64,000 bases of DNA, from NCBI RefSeq assembly GCF_003020125.1, contig NZ_PYFW01000001.1, positions 434,001 through 498,000 of the forward strand, given 5' to 3'. Below are positions 19,075 through 28,308 of this stretch, piece by piece (within the stretch, counting starts at the first letter, position 1; every line of letters begins with the position of its first letter). Under the pieces are notes generated by a model that was not told where the DNA came from, did no database searches, and worked only from the letters and a program-made list of their open reading frames with translations. Origin of the DNA: Bradyrhizobium sp. MOS003 (GTDB lineage Bacteria; Pseudomonadota; Alphaproteobacteria; Rhizobiales; Xanthobacteraceae). The position numbers and the translations under genes were made by a program.

Positions 19075-20220
19075 CGTCAGAAAACTTCTCTTGAGAGATA
19101 AGGTTGCGTGGTGAGCGCCATGCAGGGCTTCCTGTCATGGCGCGACCTCAAGCGAGTCCATCGTCGGGCATGGCTCGACCGTTCGGCGGAATGCGCCGCG
19201 GGTCAGATCAGCGATGTCGGAGATGGAGAGTTCGCGAGGTCAGCGCGTACTCGACGCGCTTTCGCAGGTGGGAGGCTGAACGCTGGACGGATCGGAGACG
19301 GCATCGTTGAACGATGGAACTTGTGTCAATACCGCGTTGAATCCGTAGGACATGATACCTCCCCGTCCTGCCGTGATAGCTCACGGCAAGGTCCTGCGTG
19401 TGAAAGACAGTCGCTCACGTCGCGAATGTCCCGCCCGTCGTACTCGTCGTCCGCGCGGCTTCGCCATCGCTCGTGCCGGGGTAACTTTGCGATGTCCGTG
19501 CGCCTCGTGAGATCGGGATCGCAAGATCCCGTTTGGAGACGTTCAGACAAAGAGCTACCATTCCCACATTGCTATGGGTTTTTGATCCGACATTCGCTTT
19601 TTGAAGCGTCGCCTACGTGCACACCGCCGCCGATTTGCACGCTCGCCCCGTTTCCTAAACCGCGCTGGTCTGAAGATCGTGGGCGCCGCTGACGACTAAG
19701 GAATACACTAAGCGGAAAGACTCGCAACGAATTGATTCTCACTTGAGCCACCAAAAAAACTTGACGTCGGTTAACGCCGCACGCGAGTTGTTCACAGGCT
19801 CGGAAGCAAGTTTCTGGATTCGTGCGCAGAATCGAGAATGCCGCATCTCATGTGACAATTCTCCGCCACCGCCAATTTTTTTTACAAATTTGTCACGCGC
19901 CCGACGCGCGGGGCGAATTTTCCAAATGCTTGCGGTCGCTATGTCGATAAGTGATTAGCGAGTCATCGTTTTTTGAGTCTCGTTTCACAGGGTAACTCCA
20001 CGCTGATGTGCGTTCCTGTGAATCTACGGTGTGTAGAACTTTGGTCGCCCGCGGATTCAAGTTGAGCCCGCAGCACAGGGGTTTTTGCAACGCGGTGGAA
20101 GTTTCGCCTGTTGCAGGAGATCCGCAAGTAGAATTACGGAACGAAACATAGCGCAAGCGGAGCAAACCCTCCAATCGATGGTCGACTGCGGTGTGACGCG
20201 TGCGCGAAATGACAGGCAAC
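19075..20220. promoter_or_regulatory. dnaA-rpsT intergenic control region
   Basis: A gene-free interval of about 1.15 kb. It is richer in A/T than its surroundings in 19700-20060, with a run of eight T followed by the palindrome ACAAATTTGT (19884-19893). It contains ten GANTC sites, and one near-match to a DnaA box, TTGTTCACA (19788-19796, one mismatch to TTATNCACA). I found no cluster of good DnaA boxes, so this is better read as the dnaA promoter/regulatory region than as a proven oriC. Short open frames here have no recognisable protein features. Confidence 0.65.
19719..20058. promoter_or_regulatory. GANTC (CcrM-type) site cluster upstream of dnaA
   Basis: Eight GANTC sites begin at 19719, 19734, 19817, 19829, 19960, 19975, 20020 and 20054; two more lie at 19154 and 19339. 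At the base composition of this DNA about one site per 300 bp is expected, so eight in 340 bp is a marked excess. GANTC is the substrate of the alphaproteobacterial cell-cycle methylase CcrM. Confidence 0.75.
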
Positions 20221-20246
20221 AAAAAAGCCCGGCTCGGTGCCGGGCT
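20221..20246 (-). terminator. Rho-independent terminator after rpsT
   Basis: On the minus strand, arms AGCCCGGC and GCCGGGCT around a five-base loop are followed by TTTTTT, about 60 bp after the rpsT stop codon. A textbook intrinsic terminator that isolates rpsT from the dnaA upstream region. Confidence 0.9.
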
Positions 20247-20306
20247 ATTTGACGCGTATGATGTTGGATTGATCGTCGATCAATCCGTCGCCGTTACTTG
20301 ACGATC

Positions 20307-20573
20307 TTACTTCGCGAGCTTGGCGATCTGCGCGGTGAGCCGCGAGACCTTGCGGCTGGCGTTGTTCTTGTGAATGATGTTGCGCTGGGCGGCGCGCATC
20401 AAGGCGGGCTCGGCATTCGCCAGCGCCTTCACGGCAGCGGCGCGGTCGCCGGTCGCGATGGCTTCTTCGACGTTACGCACGGCACCGCGCATCTGGGTGC
20501 GGCGCGACTTGTTGACGGCGGTGCGGCGGGCGATCTTGCGCGTCGCTTTCTTGGCGGAGGTGGTATTGGCCAT
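20307..20573 (-). CDS. rpsT: 30S ribosomal protein S20
   Basis: An 88-residue, Lys/Arg/Ala-rich helical protein starting [25 protein letters not shown], with the S20 core [28 protein letters not shown] and [17 protein letters not shown]20 is an early-binding small-subunit protein that packs against the 16S rRNA 5' and 3' minor domains. It is transcribed alone, with an intrinsic terminator just downstream, and its leader (to about 20976) is long enough for the autoregulation seen for S20 in enteric bacteria, though that mechanism is not established here. Confidence 0.97.
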   Translation of the reverse strand: MANTTSAKKATRKIARRTAVNKSRRTQMRGAVRNVEEAIATGDRAAAVKALANAEPALMRAAQRNIIHKNNASRKVSRLTAQIAKLAK

Positions 20574-20976
20574 GGTCTCAATATCCTTTGCGGGTACCGG
20601 TCGCGTCTTGGTCGGGTAGCGCCGGCTTGCTTGACCGCGTAATCGACGCTCGGATTAAGGGTGTTCGGTTGCTGGGCTGTCCCCGGAACATGAGCGACAG
20701 CCTTGCGGCTGTCTCTGAGGCCCAAAGAGCCTCTAAGCTCAAGGCGCCTGCAACTGCTCAAAGAACAGCGGCGGCAGGATTGCGCCCGCCGCCAGTTGGC
20801 GCCCTTATAGAGAGGGTCTTCGGCACCGTCAACGCTTTCCAAGCTGGAAAAGCGGCCTCGAGGGCTCTCCAGGGGCGCCGTAACGCCCTGAAGAGGTTGA
20901 ATTTATGCCGTCTCCCGGCTATTGGCTGGCGGCGTTTTATCGGCTTCTCCGATCGGACGACCATATAGGGTGAGGC
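20574..20976. other. rpsT leader / divergent intergenic region
   Basis: About 400 bp between the divergent rpsT and 20977 genes. It contains a strong hairpin GACAGCC-TTGC-GGCTGTC (20696-20713) and a weaker GAGGC/GCCTC pair just beyond it, both of which would be in the rpsT leader if transcription starts further upstream. No gene is evident. Confidence 0.5.
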
Positions 20977-21294
20977 ATGATCCGCGGCTTTTTCCGACTG
21001 ATTGGGCTGTTGCTGCTCGCCGGCGGGTTCATCTTCATGGTCTATGACGGCGCCCGCTGGGTGGCCGATCAGACCCTCAGATTCACCCGGTTCGGCCAGT
21101 TCTGGAACGACATCAATCAGGCCAGCCAGTCGGCATTCCGCACCTGGGTCGAGGCCAAGGCGCCCTGGCTCTGGACCTCGGTGATCCGCCTGCTGCTGGA
21201 TCAGCCCGTCTTCGCCGTCCTCGGCATTCTCGGCATCCTGCTGATGATCCTGTTCCGGCCGCGGAAACCGCTGATCGGCTATTCCCGGGATTGA
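20977..21294 (+). CDS. Small two-helix inner-membrane protein, unknown function
   Basis: A 105-residue protein with hydrophobic segments at ~6-24 (FRLIGLLLLAGGFIFMVYDGA) and ~73-92 (PVFAVLGILGILLMILF) separated by an amphipathic Trp-rich stretch (FWNDINQ... VEAKAPWLW), and a basic C-terminal tail. GTGAGG lies directly before the ATG. It is next to, and divergent from, rpsT, and upstream of msrA. The composition and spacing are those of a real conserved small membrane protein, but I do not recognise a family and assign no function. Confidence 0.75.
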   Translation: MIRGFFRLIGLLLLAGGFIFMVYDGARWVADQTLRFTRFGQFWNDINQASQSAFRTWVEAKAPWLWTSVIRLLLDQPVFAVLGILGILLMILFRPRKPLIGYSRD

Positions 21295-21450
21295 TCCTCA
21301 ATTCCCGCCGGGATTGAGCGCGCGCGAGACGCGCGGCGTAACAAGACTGCCCACGCCAGCGTAGATCCCTATATTCCCACCTGATCGCGAGCACGCCGCC
21401 CGGGCATCTGGCTCAGGCGACGGAGAGCTCGTTCCCTCGGAGATCAAATC

Positions 21451-22107
21451 ATGCTGTTCATGCGCAAGACCACCGCGTTGCCGAGCGCAGCCGAGGCGCT
21501 GCCCGGCCGTGCGCAAGCGATTCCGACCGCGACCACCCATTTCGTTAACGGCCGCAAGCTGCAGCCGCCTTATCCCGCCGGTTTCGAGCAGGCGGTGTTC
21601 GGGCTCGGCTGCTTTTGGGGCGCCGAGCGCAAGTTCTGGCAGCTCGGCGACGGCATCTACACCACCGCCGTCGGCTATGCCGGCGGTCACACGCCGAACC
21701 CGACCTATGAAGAGACCTGCTCGGGCCGCACCGGCCACACCGAAGTGGTGCTTGTCGTGTTCGATCCGAAGAAGATTTCCTACGAGACATTGTTGAAGAC
21801 GTTCTGGGAGAGCCACGACCCGACTCAAGGCATGCGCCAGGGCAACGATTTCGGCACGCAGTACCGAAGCGCGATCTATTCGTTTAGCGATGCGCAGAAG
21901 AAGGCGGCTGACGAGTCGAAGGCGCTCTATCAGAAGGCACTTGCTGCGAAGGGCCTCGGCGCCATCACCACCGAGATCGCGCCGGCAGGCGAATTTTTTT
22001 TCGCTGAGGATTACCATCAGCAATATCTGGCGAAGAATCCCGCCGGCTATTGCGGCCTCGGCGGCACCGGCGTGTCCTGCCCGATCGGCGCCGGTGTGAG
22101 CGCGTAA
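21451..22107 (+). CDS. msrA: Peptide-methionine (S)-S-oxide reductase
   Basis: Reduces the S-epimer of methionine sulfoxide in proteins and free form, using thioredoxin. The 218-residue protein has the catalytic motif [11 protein letters not shown] with the reactive Cys at ~54, the conserved [23 protein letters not shown] substrate pocket, and C-terminal resolving cysteines in [14 protein letters not shown]. Length is normal for the longer proteobacterial form. It is followed by a composite palindromic repeat rather than a downstream operon gene. Confidence 0.96.
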   Translation: MLFMRKTTALPSAAEALPGRAQAIPTATTHFVNGRKLQPPYPAGFEQAVFGLGCFWGAERKFWQLGDGIYTTAVGYAGGHTPNPTYEETCSGRTGHTEVVLVVFDPKKISYETLLKTFWESHDPTQGMRQGNDFGTQYRSAIYSFSDAQKKAADESKALYQKALAAKGLGAITTEIAPAGEFFFAEDYHQQYLAKNPAGYCGLGGTGVSCPIGAGVSA

Positions 22108-22128
22108 GCCAACCACGAACTCGGTGCA

Positions 22129-22256
22129 CCTCTCCCGCTTGCGGGAGAGGTCGCATTGCATCGCAGATGCAATGCGGGTGAGGGTTCTTTCCTCTAGGGG
22201 GCTGTCCCGATGTGGAGACACCCTCTCCCCAGCCCTCTCCCGCGAGCGGGAGAGGG
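22129..22256. repeat. Composite palindromic repeat, family 2 (CTCTCCCGC type)
   Basis: Three perfect or near-perfect palindromes in tandem: CCTCTCCCGC-TT-GCGGGAGAGG (22129-22150), CGCATTGCATC-GCA-GATGCAATGCG (22152-22176) and CCCTCTCCCGC-GA-GCGGGAGAGGG (22233-22256). The outer elements match those in the livK-livG gap at 50609. It follows msrA and could act as a REP-like mRNA 3' end. Confidence 0.85.
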
Positions 22257-22361
22257 GGCGCGCCGCGCCAGTGGCGAGCATCATCGCAGCCCCCAACTCA
22301 ACGCTTTATTAACCATAACCGGTGCATCACTTAACCCGTCTCGTTTCGAGGGATTGGTCTG

Positions 22362-23108
22362 GTGCCGGTTGCACGCGCGTTTCGATGGTCGATCTTGGCA
22401 GCGTCACTGGCAGCGTCCGCCGCGCTGACACTTGGCGGCTGCATGCAGACCGCCGGTCCCGTCGCGGTGATGCAGCCGCGCGCCGATCTCGACACCATGG
22501 CATATGGCCAGCCCTACGGTGCTCCGCAGCCGGTCGTCGTTGCCAACGGCGGCGGCGCCATCGGCGCGCTCACCAATTCCTTCGCTCCATCGCCTGCGCC
22601 CATGCCTGTCGGCTACGCTGTCCCGATGGCGGCACCAGGACGCTACGATGCCTCCTACCATCTCGACGCCGGCGACAAGCTTCGCGTCGTGGTCTACGGC
22701 CAGGAAGGTCTCACCAACAGCTACGCCATCGATGCCGGTGGTTCGATCACGATGCCGCTGATCGGCGGAGTGCCCGCACGCGGTCGAACTCCGGCAGGGC
22801 TCGCCGGTGAAATCGCCGCGCGCCTGCGCAACGGCTACATCCGCGAGCCATCGGTCGCTGTCGAGGTCGAGTCCTATCGCCCCTTCTTCATTCTCGGCGA
22901 AGTCACCGCGCCCGGCCAATATCCCTACGTGCCGAACATGACGGTCGAGAGCGCGGTCGCGATCGCCGGCGGCTTCTCGCCCCGCGCCAAGCGCGATGTC
23001 GTCACCATCACGCACACCGAGAACGGCGGCTCCATGCGCGCCGTGGTGCCGCTCGGCACCCCCTTGAACCCCGGCGACACCGTGTTCGTCGGCGAGCGCT
23101 GGTTCTAA
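22362..23108 (+). CDS. Polysaccharide export lipoprotein (Wza/ExoF-like)
   Basis: A 248-residue envelope lipoprotein. Residues 1-~28 form a signal peptide ending in the lipobox LTLGGC, whose Cys would be lipidated. After a Pro/Ala-rich stretch comes a polysaccharide biosynthesis/export domain (YHLDAGDKLRVVVYGQEGLTNSYAIDAGGSITMPLIGGV) and an SLBB-type segment (RPFFILGEVTAPGQYPYVPNMTVESAVAIAGGFSP). Relatives are outer-membrane or periplasmic parts of capsule and exopolysaccharide export machines. The start is GTG with GAGGGA upstream. No other export gene is adjacent, so it may serve a polysaccharide locus elsewhere. Confidence 0.9.
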   Translation: MPVARAFRWSILAASLAASAALTLGGCMQTAGPVAVMQPRADLDTMAYGQPYGAPQPVVVANGGGAIGALTNSFAPSPAPMPVGYAVPMAAPGRYDASYHLDAGDKLRVVVYGQEGLTNSYAIDAGGSITMPLIGGVPARGRTPAGLAGEIAARLRNGYIREPSVAVEVESYRPFFILGEVTAPGQYPYVPNMTVESAVAIAGGFSPRAKRDVVTITHTENGGSMRAVVPLGTPLNPGDTVFVGERWF

Positions 23109-23122
23109 CGAATTTATCCTCT

Positions 23123-23168
23123 CGTCATTCCGGGCCTGCACCGCTGCGCGGCGCATCCCGGACTGACG
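23123..23168. repeat. Short palindromic repeat related to family 1
   Basis: CGTCATTCCGGGCCTGC and inverted GCATCCCGGACTGACG around CGCTGCGCGG, between convergent genes. Resembles family 1 in its CGTCAT...GACG ends but has an ATTCCGGG core. Confidence 0.6.
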
Positions 23169-23182
23169 GCGGTGAGAGATCG

Positions 23183-23854
23183 CTACTTCAAATGCTTCGC
23201 AAAGAACGCCATGCTGCGCGGCCAGGCGATGTCGGCGCTGGCCTTGTCGTAGCTCGCGCGCTCGTCGCAATGGAAGCCGTGCTGGGCGCCCGGATAGACG
23301 AACACCTCCACGTCCGGCCGCTTCGACTTGATGGTCTCGACGTCGGTCAGCGGGATGCCCGCATCCTTCTCGCCGAAATGCAGTTGCGTCGGAAACTTCG
23401 GCGTCTCGTCGGCAAAGCGCACCACCGCGCCGCCGTAATAGCCGATCGCAGCCTTCAGTCCCGACAGCCGCGTCGCCGCGACGAAGGCGATACTGCCGCC
23501 TAAGCAAAAGCCGATGATGCCGACCGGGCCCACGCTCTTCACCGCATCGATCGCGGCCTGGGTGTCGCGCAGCATCGCGGCCCAATCGGGATTGGCGACG
23601 AATTTGCGGGCTTCGGCGATCTCATCGGGCGTGTAGCCCGACTGGAAGCCCGGCGCGGTGCGGTCGAAGATCGACGGCGCGATCGCGACATAGCCTTCCC
23701 CGGCGAGGCGGTCGCAGACCGAGCGGATGTGGTGATTGACGCCGAAGATCTCCTGGATCACCACCACCGCGCCCTTCGGCGTGCCTGAGGGATCGGCGCG
23801 ATAGGCGCCAAACTGGAAGTTGTCGGAAGCCGTCAGCCTGATGTCTTGTCCCAC
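23183..23854 (-). CDS. Dienelactone hydrolase family protein
   Basis: An alpha/beta hydrolase of 223 residues in the carboxymethylenebutenolidase (dienelactone hydrolase) family. The nucleophile elbow is GFCLGGSI, with Cys as the nucleophile as in DLH; the acid lies near FGEKDAGIP and the His in GAQHGFHCDER, giving the Cys-Asp-His triad. The conserved VVVIQEIFGVNHHIRSVCDRLAGEGY segment is typical. Dienelactone hydrolase acts in chlorocatechol breakdown, but no other pathway genes lie nearby, so the true ester substrate is unknown. Single gene facing the polysaccharide-export gene. Confidence 0.9.
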   Translation of the reverse strand: MGQDIRLTASDNFQFGAYRADPSGTPKGAVVVIQEIFGVNHHIRSVCDRLAGEGYVAIAPSIFDRTAPGFQSGYTPDEIAEARKFVANPDWAAMLRDTQAAIDAVKSVGPVGIIGFCLGGSIAFVAATRLSGLKAAIGYYGGAVVRFADETPKFPTQLHFGEKDAGIPLTDVETIKSKRPDVEVFVYPGAQHGFHCDERASYDKASADIAWPRSMAFFAKHLK

Positions 23855-23891
23855 GCGGGTTGTCCTTCTTGGTTGTCCATCGGAAATTTCA

Positions 23892-24020
23892 GCTCTCTCC
23901 CCTCATCCTGAGGAGCGCGCTCTTGCGCGCGTCTCGAAGGATGAAAGCCGAGGTGTAGCAGCGGGGCCTTCATGTTTCGAGACGGCGCTTCGCGCCTCCT
24001 CACCATGAGGGGTGAGAGCT
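23892..24020. repeat. Long imperfect palindromic repeat, family 5
   Basis: Outer arms CTCTCCCCTCAT and ATGAGGGGTGAGAG, with inner arms around GAGGAGCGCGC...GCGCGTCTCGAA and TTCGAGACGGCGCTTCGCGC. It ends just at the 3' end of the small secreted protein gene. Confidence 0.7.
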
Positions 24021-24025
24021 GCGCG

Positions 24026-24364
24026 TTACTCCCACATCCAGTTCTCGCCGTAATCCTCCTTCCATCCTGCCAGCCGTCCGTGGCGGAATTGCAGGAACAG
24101 GCGGTGGCGGGTGGGGATCAAGCCACTGCCGCCGATGTTACGCAGGGCAAGATAGATTTCGTTGCCGGGACGCCCGCGCACATATTGCAGGGGTTGCCTG
24201 AGGGCACGGGCGGTCTGCTCGGCATCCATGCCGAAGACGAGCGGAACATTGTTTGACAAGGTCGTGACGAAGGGCTGGCGCGCCGGCACCGCCCCGAAGG
24301 GTTCGGCCTGCGCTGCCGACAACAGCGCCGCCATTGCGCCCGCCGCGAAGATCGCTCGCATCAT
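24026..24364 (-). CDS. Small exported protein, unknown function
   Basis: A 112-residue protein with a cleavable signal peptide (MMRAIFAAGAMAALLSAAQA, cut before EPFG). The mature part has a beta-rich pattern (VPLVFGMDAEQTARALRQPLQYV; YLALRNIGG; HRLFLQFRHGRLAGWKEDY) and no cysteines. It starts only 20 bp after the stop of the alpha/beta hydrolase on the same strand, so the two are probably cotranscribed. I do not recognise a named family; the pattern of a domain binding a small ligand or acting as an inhibitor is only a guess. Confidence 0.75.
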   Translation of the reverse strand: MMRAIFAAGAMAALLSAAQAEPFGAVPARQPFVTTLSNNVPLVFGMDAEQTARALRQPLQYVRGRPGNEIYLALRNIGGSGLIPTRHRLFLQFRHGRLAGWKEDYGENWMWE

Positions 24365-24384
24365 GGTCCCGCGTCCCTGATTGC

Positions 24385-25149
24385 CTATGCCGGCAAGTTC
24401 TTCAGGAAAGGCAGCACCGCGTCAACAAAAGCCTGGGGCTGATCGATGTTGACGGCGTGGCCGGCCGCGGGGATCACGACCTTTTGTGCGCCCGGGATTT
24501 TTGCCGCCATGTAGTCGGACGCGGCGAGGAACGGGGTGTCGTCGGCGCCGACCACGATCAGGCTGGGCACCTTGATGTCGGGCAGCAGTTCGATCACGCG
24601 CGCATCCCGCTGGGTCAGCATGCCGCGCGCGGCCAGCGCCAATCCCCTGGCGTCGCGATGACTGGCCGTGGCGCGCTCGCGCGTCGCCGATTTCAGCATG
24701 TCGAGACCTTCGCGATCGAGCTTGTCGGAGGTCGCAAGCGCCCGTGCATTCCAGGCCTCGCGCGCGTCGTCCTTCTTGAAGCCGGGGCCGGTGTCGATGA
24801 TCAGCAGCGCGCGGGCGCGTTCCGGATAGGCGCGATAGAACGCCAGCGACATGTAGCCGCCGAGCGAGAGGCCACCGATGATGGCGCGCTCCGCGCCGAC
24901 GGCATCGAGGATCGCCGCCATGTCGGCGACCGTCAGCGCTTCGCTGTAGGCGTCGGGATCATCGGGATAATCGGACTGGCCGTGGCCGCGCATGTCCCAC
25001 AGGATCAGCTGATGGTCCTTTGCGAGCGCATCGATTTGCCCGTGCCACATCGCCGAGGTCGAGGAATAGCCATGGGTGAGCAGCAGCGGCGGCCCGTTGC
25101 CGTGAACCTCGTAGTAGATTCCGACGCCGTCCCGATCGATCCTTGGCAT
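24385..25149 (-). CDS. Alpha/beta-fold hydrolase
   Basis: A 254-residue alpha/beta hydrolase. The nucleophile elbow is GLSLGGYM with Ser at ~96, the oxyanion HGYS motif comes after LLLTHG near the N terminus, the acid is in VVGADDTP and the His in PAAGHAVNID, so the Ser-Asp-His triad is complete. The opening MPRIDRDGVGIYYEVHGNGPPLLLTHGY is typical of the 3-oxoadipate enol-lactonase-like branch, but that enzyme is usually part of a pca cluster that is absent here. Substrate unassigned. It heads a two-gene leftward unit with the small exported protein. Confidence 0.92.
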   Translation of the reverse strand: MPRIDRDGVGIYYEVHGNGPPLLLTHGYSSTSAMWHGQIDALAKDHQLILWDMRGHGQSDYPDDPDAYSEALTVADMAAILDAVGAERAIIGGLSLGGYMSLAFYRAYPERARALLIIDTGPGFKKDDAREAWNARALATSDKLDREGLDMLKSATRERATASHRDARGLALAARGMLTQRDARVIELLPDIKVPSLIVVGADDTPFLAASDYMAAKIPGAQKVVIPAAGHAVNIDQPQAFVDAVLPFLKNLPA

Positions 25150-25512
25150 TGTTTTCCGCCCTTTCCTTTTTATTGGTCGCCACGACGTCGGTGGACCCTT
25201 TCCCGCAGGGGAGAAGAAAGTCGCGCCAGCGGCAGCAGCTTAGCTTGCCAAGTTACCTCGAAGAAACTGCCTGAACGCAATGGCACGCATGTCCGACAAC
25301 GCTCTCTATTGCGTCCAGTCGCTGCTCTGGTCCTGCTCTCGCAACGCACAACGTAGCGACGCAGCGTTTGTTTCGACTGCTTCCAAATTGCATTTGCCTC
25401 CGCACCCGAACCCGATCATTCTCGCCGCCAAGGTGGGCCGCCAGCCCGGTGGGCGTCCGCCATTCAAGTTGCCGCCGTAAGCGGCTTCATGCACCGGCAG
25501 GGGAAGACGCCT
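25150..25512. other. Intergenic region upstream of the Mo-hydroxylase genes
   Basis: About 360 bp between divergent genes (hydrolase left, iron-sulfur subunit right). I see no convincing gene, hairpin or repeat here; it must hold the promoters of both flanking units. A 66-codon frame inside it shows no family features and was not called. Confidence 0.5.
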
Positions 25513-26004
25513 ATGCCAACACTCACCATCAACGGGCGGAGTATGTCCGTGGATGCGGCGAACGACACGCCGCTCCTCTGGGCGATCCGCGAGCAATTGC
25601 AGATGACCGGCACAAAATTCGGCTGCGGGGCCGGGCTGTGCGGAGCCTGCACGGTGCACGTCAACGGCGAAGCCGTGCGCTCGTGTCAGACCATGGTCGG
25701 CGATGTCGCCGGCAAGAAGATCACCACCATCGAAGGCCTCTCCGCCAAGGGCGATCATCCCTTGCAGAAGGCGTGGGTCGCCGAGCAGGTGCCCCAATGC
25801 GGCTACTGCCAGTCCGGACAGATCATGCAGGCGGCATCGCTGCTGTCGAAGAATCCCAATCCGACCAAGGAAGAGGTCGTGGCGCATATGGACGGCAATC
25901 TCTGCCGCTGCATGACCTATTCGCGTATCCAGAAGGCAATCATGCGCGCCGCCACCGAGATGCGCACTGCATCCGCTTCCGGCAACGAGCGGAGGCCCAC
26001 ATGA
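25513..26004 (+). CDS. (2Fe-2S) subunit of a molybdenum hydroxylase (isoquinoline 1-oxidoreductase alpha type)
   Basis: The small iron-sulfur subunit of a xanthine-oxidase-family enzyme. The 163-residue protein has an N-terminal plant-type [2Fe-2S] domain with Cys residues in [17 protein letters not shown] and RSCQTM, and a C-terminal four-helix [2Fe-2S] domain with [11 protein letters not shown] and [10 protein letters not shown], so all eight cluster ligands are visible. It passes electrons from the Mo centre to an outside acceptor. The stop overlaps the large-subunit start as ATGA. The ATG giving [11 protein letters not shown] fits the family start; a frame-compatible ATG eight codons earlier is less likely. 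Confidence 0.93.
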   Translation: MPTLTINGRSMSVDAANDTPLLWAIREQLQMTGTKFGCGAGLCGACTVHVNGEAVRSCQTMVGDVAGKKITTIEGLSAKGDHPLQKAWVAEQVPQCGYCQSGQIMQAASLLSKNPNPTKEEVVAHMDGNLCRCMTYSRIQKAIMRAATEMRTASASGNERRPT

Positions 26005-28283
26005 ACAAGCACGTGAAAAACGTCACCCCCGTGGCGACCGACCTCAGCCGCCGCTCATTCCTCGTGGGCAGTGCCGCAACCGGCCTCGTGCTCGGTTATG
26101 CAGGCGTGCCCGGAATAGGTGAAGCGCTCGCGGCGCCGTCGAACTTCGAGCCAAGCATCTGGTACGCGATCGCGCCCGATGGCCTGGTCACCGTCACGTG
26201 CGGCAAGGCCGACATGGGCCAGCACATCGCCTCCACCATGGCGCAGATCGTGGCCGAGGAACTCGGTGCGAAGTGGAGCGACATGCGGGTCAACCTCGCC
26301 TCCAACGACCCGAAGTTCAACGACCCCGTGCTGGGCGCGCAGATCACCGGCGGAAGCTGGTCGACCATGATGAACTTCGACGCGATGAGCCGGGCGGGTG
26401 CGGCCGGACGCATGGCGTTGACCGAGGGCGCCGCCGCCGCGATGGGCGTGCCGGCCTCTGAACTCGCAGTGCGCGATTCCATGATCGTGCACGCGAAATC
26501 GAAGAAGCAGATGTCGTTCGCCGACGTCGTCAAGAGCGGCAAGGCGACGAAAACCTTCACGCCGGACGAGCTCAAGGCGATCAAGCTGAAGACACCGGAT
26601 CAATACACCATGATCGGTGTGTCGGTGCCGCAGCTCGACATTCCCTCCAAGACCAACGGCACGGCCAAATACGGCATCGACGTCATGCTGCCGGGCATGG
26701 CCTATGGCGCGGTCGTGACACCGCCGGTGCGTTTCGGTGCCACCGTGAAGTCGGTCGACGACGCGGCTGCGAAGAAGGTGCCGGGCTTCATCAAGGCCGT
26801 CACCCTCGATGACAAGACCGGAACGACCTCGGGCTGGGTCGTCGCGGTCGCCAGCACCTATGCCAACGCCAAGAAGGCGGCGCAGGCGCTGAAGATCACC
26901 TATGACGGCGGTCCGAACGCGAAGGTGTCGAGCCAGTCGCTGCTCGACGAGGCCAAGCGGCTTCAGGCCTTGGAGGATTCCGGCCAGTTCTTCGTCAAGG
27001 ACGGCGATCCCAATGCGGCCTTTGGCTCGGCGGCGAAAGTGGTCGAGGCCGAGTACACCACCAGCATCAACATCCACGCGCCGATGGAGCCGATGAACGC
27101 CACCGCGGAGTTCAAGGGCGACATCCTGCACATCTATTCCGGCAACCAGTTCGCGACACGCTCCGGCGCGATCGCGGCCGGCGCTGCCGGGATCGATCCG
27201 AAGTTCGTGGTGATGCATCAGATGTGGCTCGGCGGCGGCTTCGGCCGCAGGCTCGATGCCGACATGATGATTCCTGCCGTGCAGGCGGCGAAGGCGGTCG
27301 GCAAGCCGGTGAAGGTGATCTATACGCGCGAGAACGACATGACGATGGATTTCTCGCGTCCGCTCACCTACCAGAAAGTGAAAGCCGGCGTGGACGGCGA
27401 CGGCAAGCTCACCGCGCTCAGCCACGACGTCGTGTCGGCCTGGCCGACCGCGCGCTGGGGGATCCCCGATTTCCTCACGCCCTCGGTCGACAAGAAGGGG
27501 CCGCTCGACAGCTTCACTGTCAACGGCGCCGACTTCTTCTACACGGTGCCCAACCATTATGTGCGCGCGATCAAGAACGAGCTCGCGCACAACGCCACGC
27601 CGTCCGGCCAGCTCCGCTCGGTGGCACCTGGTTGGACCTTCTGGGCCGTCGAAAGCATGATCGACGAGATCGCGGCTGCGACCGGCAAGGACCCGGCCCA
27701 GTTCCGCATCTCGCTGCTCGACGGCGCCGGCAAGAACGACGGCGGCGCGCAGCGGCTGCGCAACACGCTGCTCGCCGCGATGGGCCTTGCCGGCTACGGC
27801 AGCCGCAAGCTGCCGAAGGGCGAGGGCATGGGCGTCGCCTGCGTGTCGTCGCAGGAGCGCGCAAGCGCGAGCTGGACGGCCTGCGTCGCCCATGTCGCGG
27901 TGGCTCCTTCGGGCGAGGTGACCGTGAAGAAGCTCACGGTCGCAACCGACGTCGGCACCCAGGTGCATCCCGACAACATCCGCGCCCAGGTCGAGGGCGC
28001 GGCGCTGTGGGGCCTGTCGCTGGCGATGTACGAGAAGGCGACGCTGAGGGACGGTGGCATCGAGCAGACCAATTTCGACAGCTACACGCCCTTGCGCATG
28101 AGCCAGGTGCCGGAGGTCGCGGTCGCCGTGATCGCCAATGGCGAGAAGGCCACCGGCGTCGGCGAGCCTGCGGTGACGGTGGTCGCGCCCGCCATCGGCA
28201 ACGCCATCTTCAACGCAAGCGGCGCCCGCGTGCGGGCACTGCCCATTACGGCGGAAGCCGTGAAGGCGAGCATGAAGGCGTAG
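26001..28283 (+). CDS. Molybdopterin-binding large subunit of a xanthine dehydrogenase-family enzyme (IorB-like)
   Basis: A 760-residue catalytic subunit that, with its neighbour, forms a two-component Mo hydroxylase like isoquinoline 1-oxidoreductase or aldehyde oxidases. It begins with a twin-arginine signal ([14 protein letters not shown], residues ~15-30), so the folded holoenzyme should be exported to the periplasm. The aldehyde oxidase/xanthine dehydrogenase domains follow: [34 protein letters not shown], and C-terminal [18 protein letters not shown] with the active-site Glu in GVGEPA. Most such systems need a cytochrome c partner and a maturation chaperone; neither is adjacent. The substrate is unknown. 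A strong terminator follows. Confidence 0.93.
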   Translation: MNKHVKNVTPVATDLSRRSFLVGSAATGLVLGYAGVPGIGEALAAPSNFEPSIWYAIAPDGLVTVTCGKADMGQHIASTMAQIVAEELGAKWSDMRVNLASNDPKFNDPVLGAQITGGSWSTMMNFDAMSRAGAAGRMALTEGAAAAMGVPASELAVRDSMIVHAKSKKQMSFADVVKSGKATKTFTPDELKAIKLKTPDQYTMIGVSVPQLDIPSKTNGTAKYGIDVMLPGMAYGAVVTPPVRFGATVKSVDDAAAKKVPGFIKAVTLDDKTGTTSGWVVAVASTYANAKKAAQALKITYDGGPNAKVSSQSLLDEAKRLQALEDSGQFFVKDGDPNAAFGSAAKVVEAEYTTSINIHAPMEPMNATAEFKGDILHIYSGNQFATRSGAIAAGAAGIDPKFVVMHQMWLGGGFGRRLDADMMIPAVQAAKAVGKPVKVIYTRENDMTMDFSRPLTYQKVKAGVDGDGKLTALSHDVVSAWPTARWGIPDFLTPSVDKKGPLDSFTVNGADFFYTVPNHYVRAIKNELAHNATPSGQLRSVAPGWTFWAVESMIDEIAAATGKDPAQFRISLLDGAGKNDGGAQRLRNTLLAAMGLAGYGSRKLPKGEGMGVACVSSQERASASWTACVAHVAVAPSGEVTVKKLTVATDVGTQVHPDNIRAQVEGAALWGLSLAMYEKATLRDGGIEQTNFDSYTPLRMSQVPEVAVAVIANGEKATGVGEPAVTVVAPAIGNAIFNASGARVRALPITAEAVKASMKA

Positions 28284-28308
28284 CGCGCAACGCGATTGCC
28301 GAATGAGA

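Noticed and set aside
19316..19338. GGAAC...CGTT, resembling the EcfG general-stress promoter
   Set aside because: The spacer is 14 bases, while the EcfG consensus needs 16-17; likely chance.
19788..19796. TTGTTCACA as proof of oriC
   Set aside because: A single near-match without further boxes is not enough to call an origin.
22129..22256. CRISPR-like spacing of repeated palindromes
   Set aside because: Only three differing palindromes without regular spacers; these are REP-like elements.
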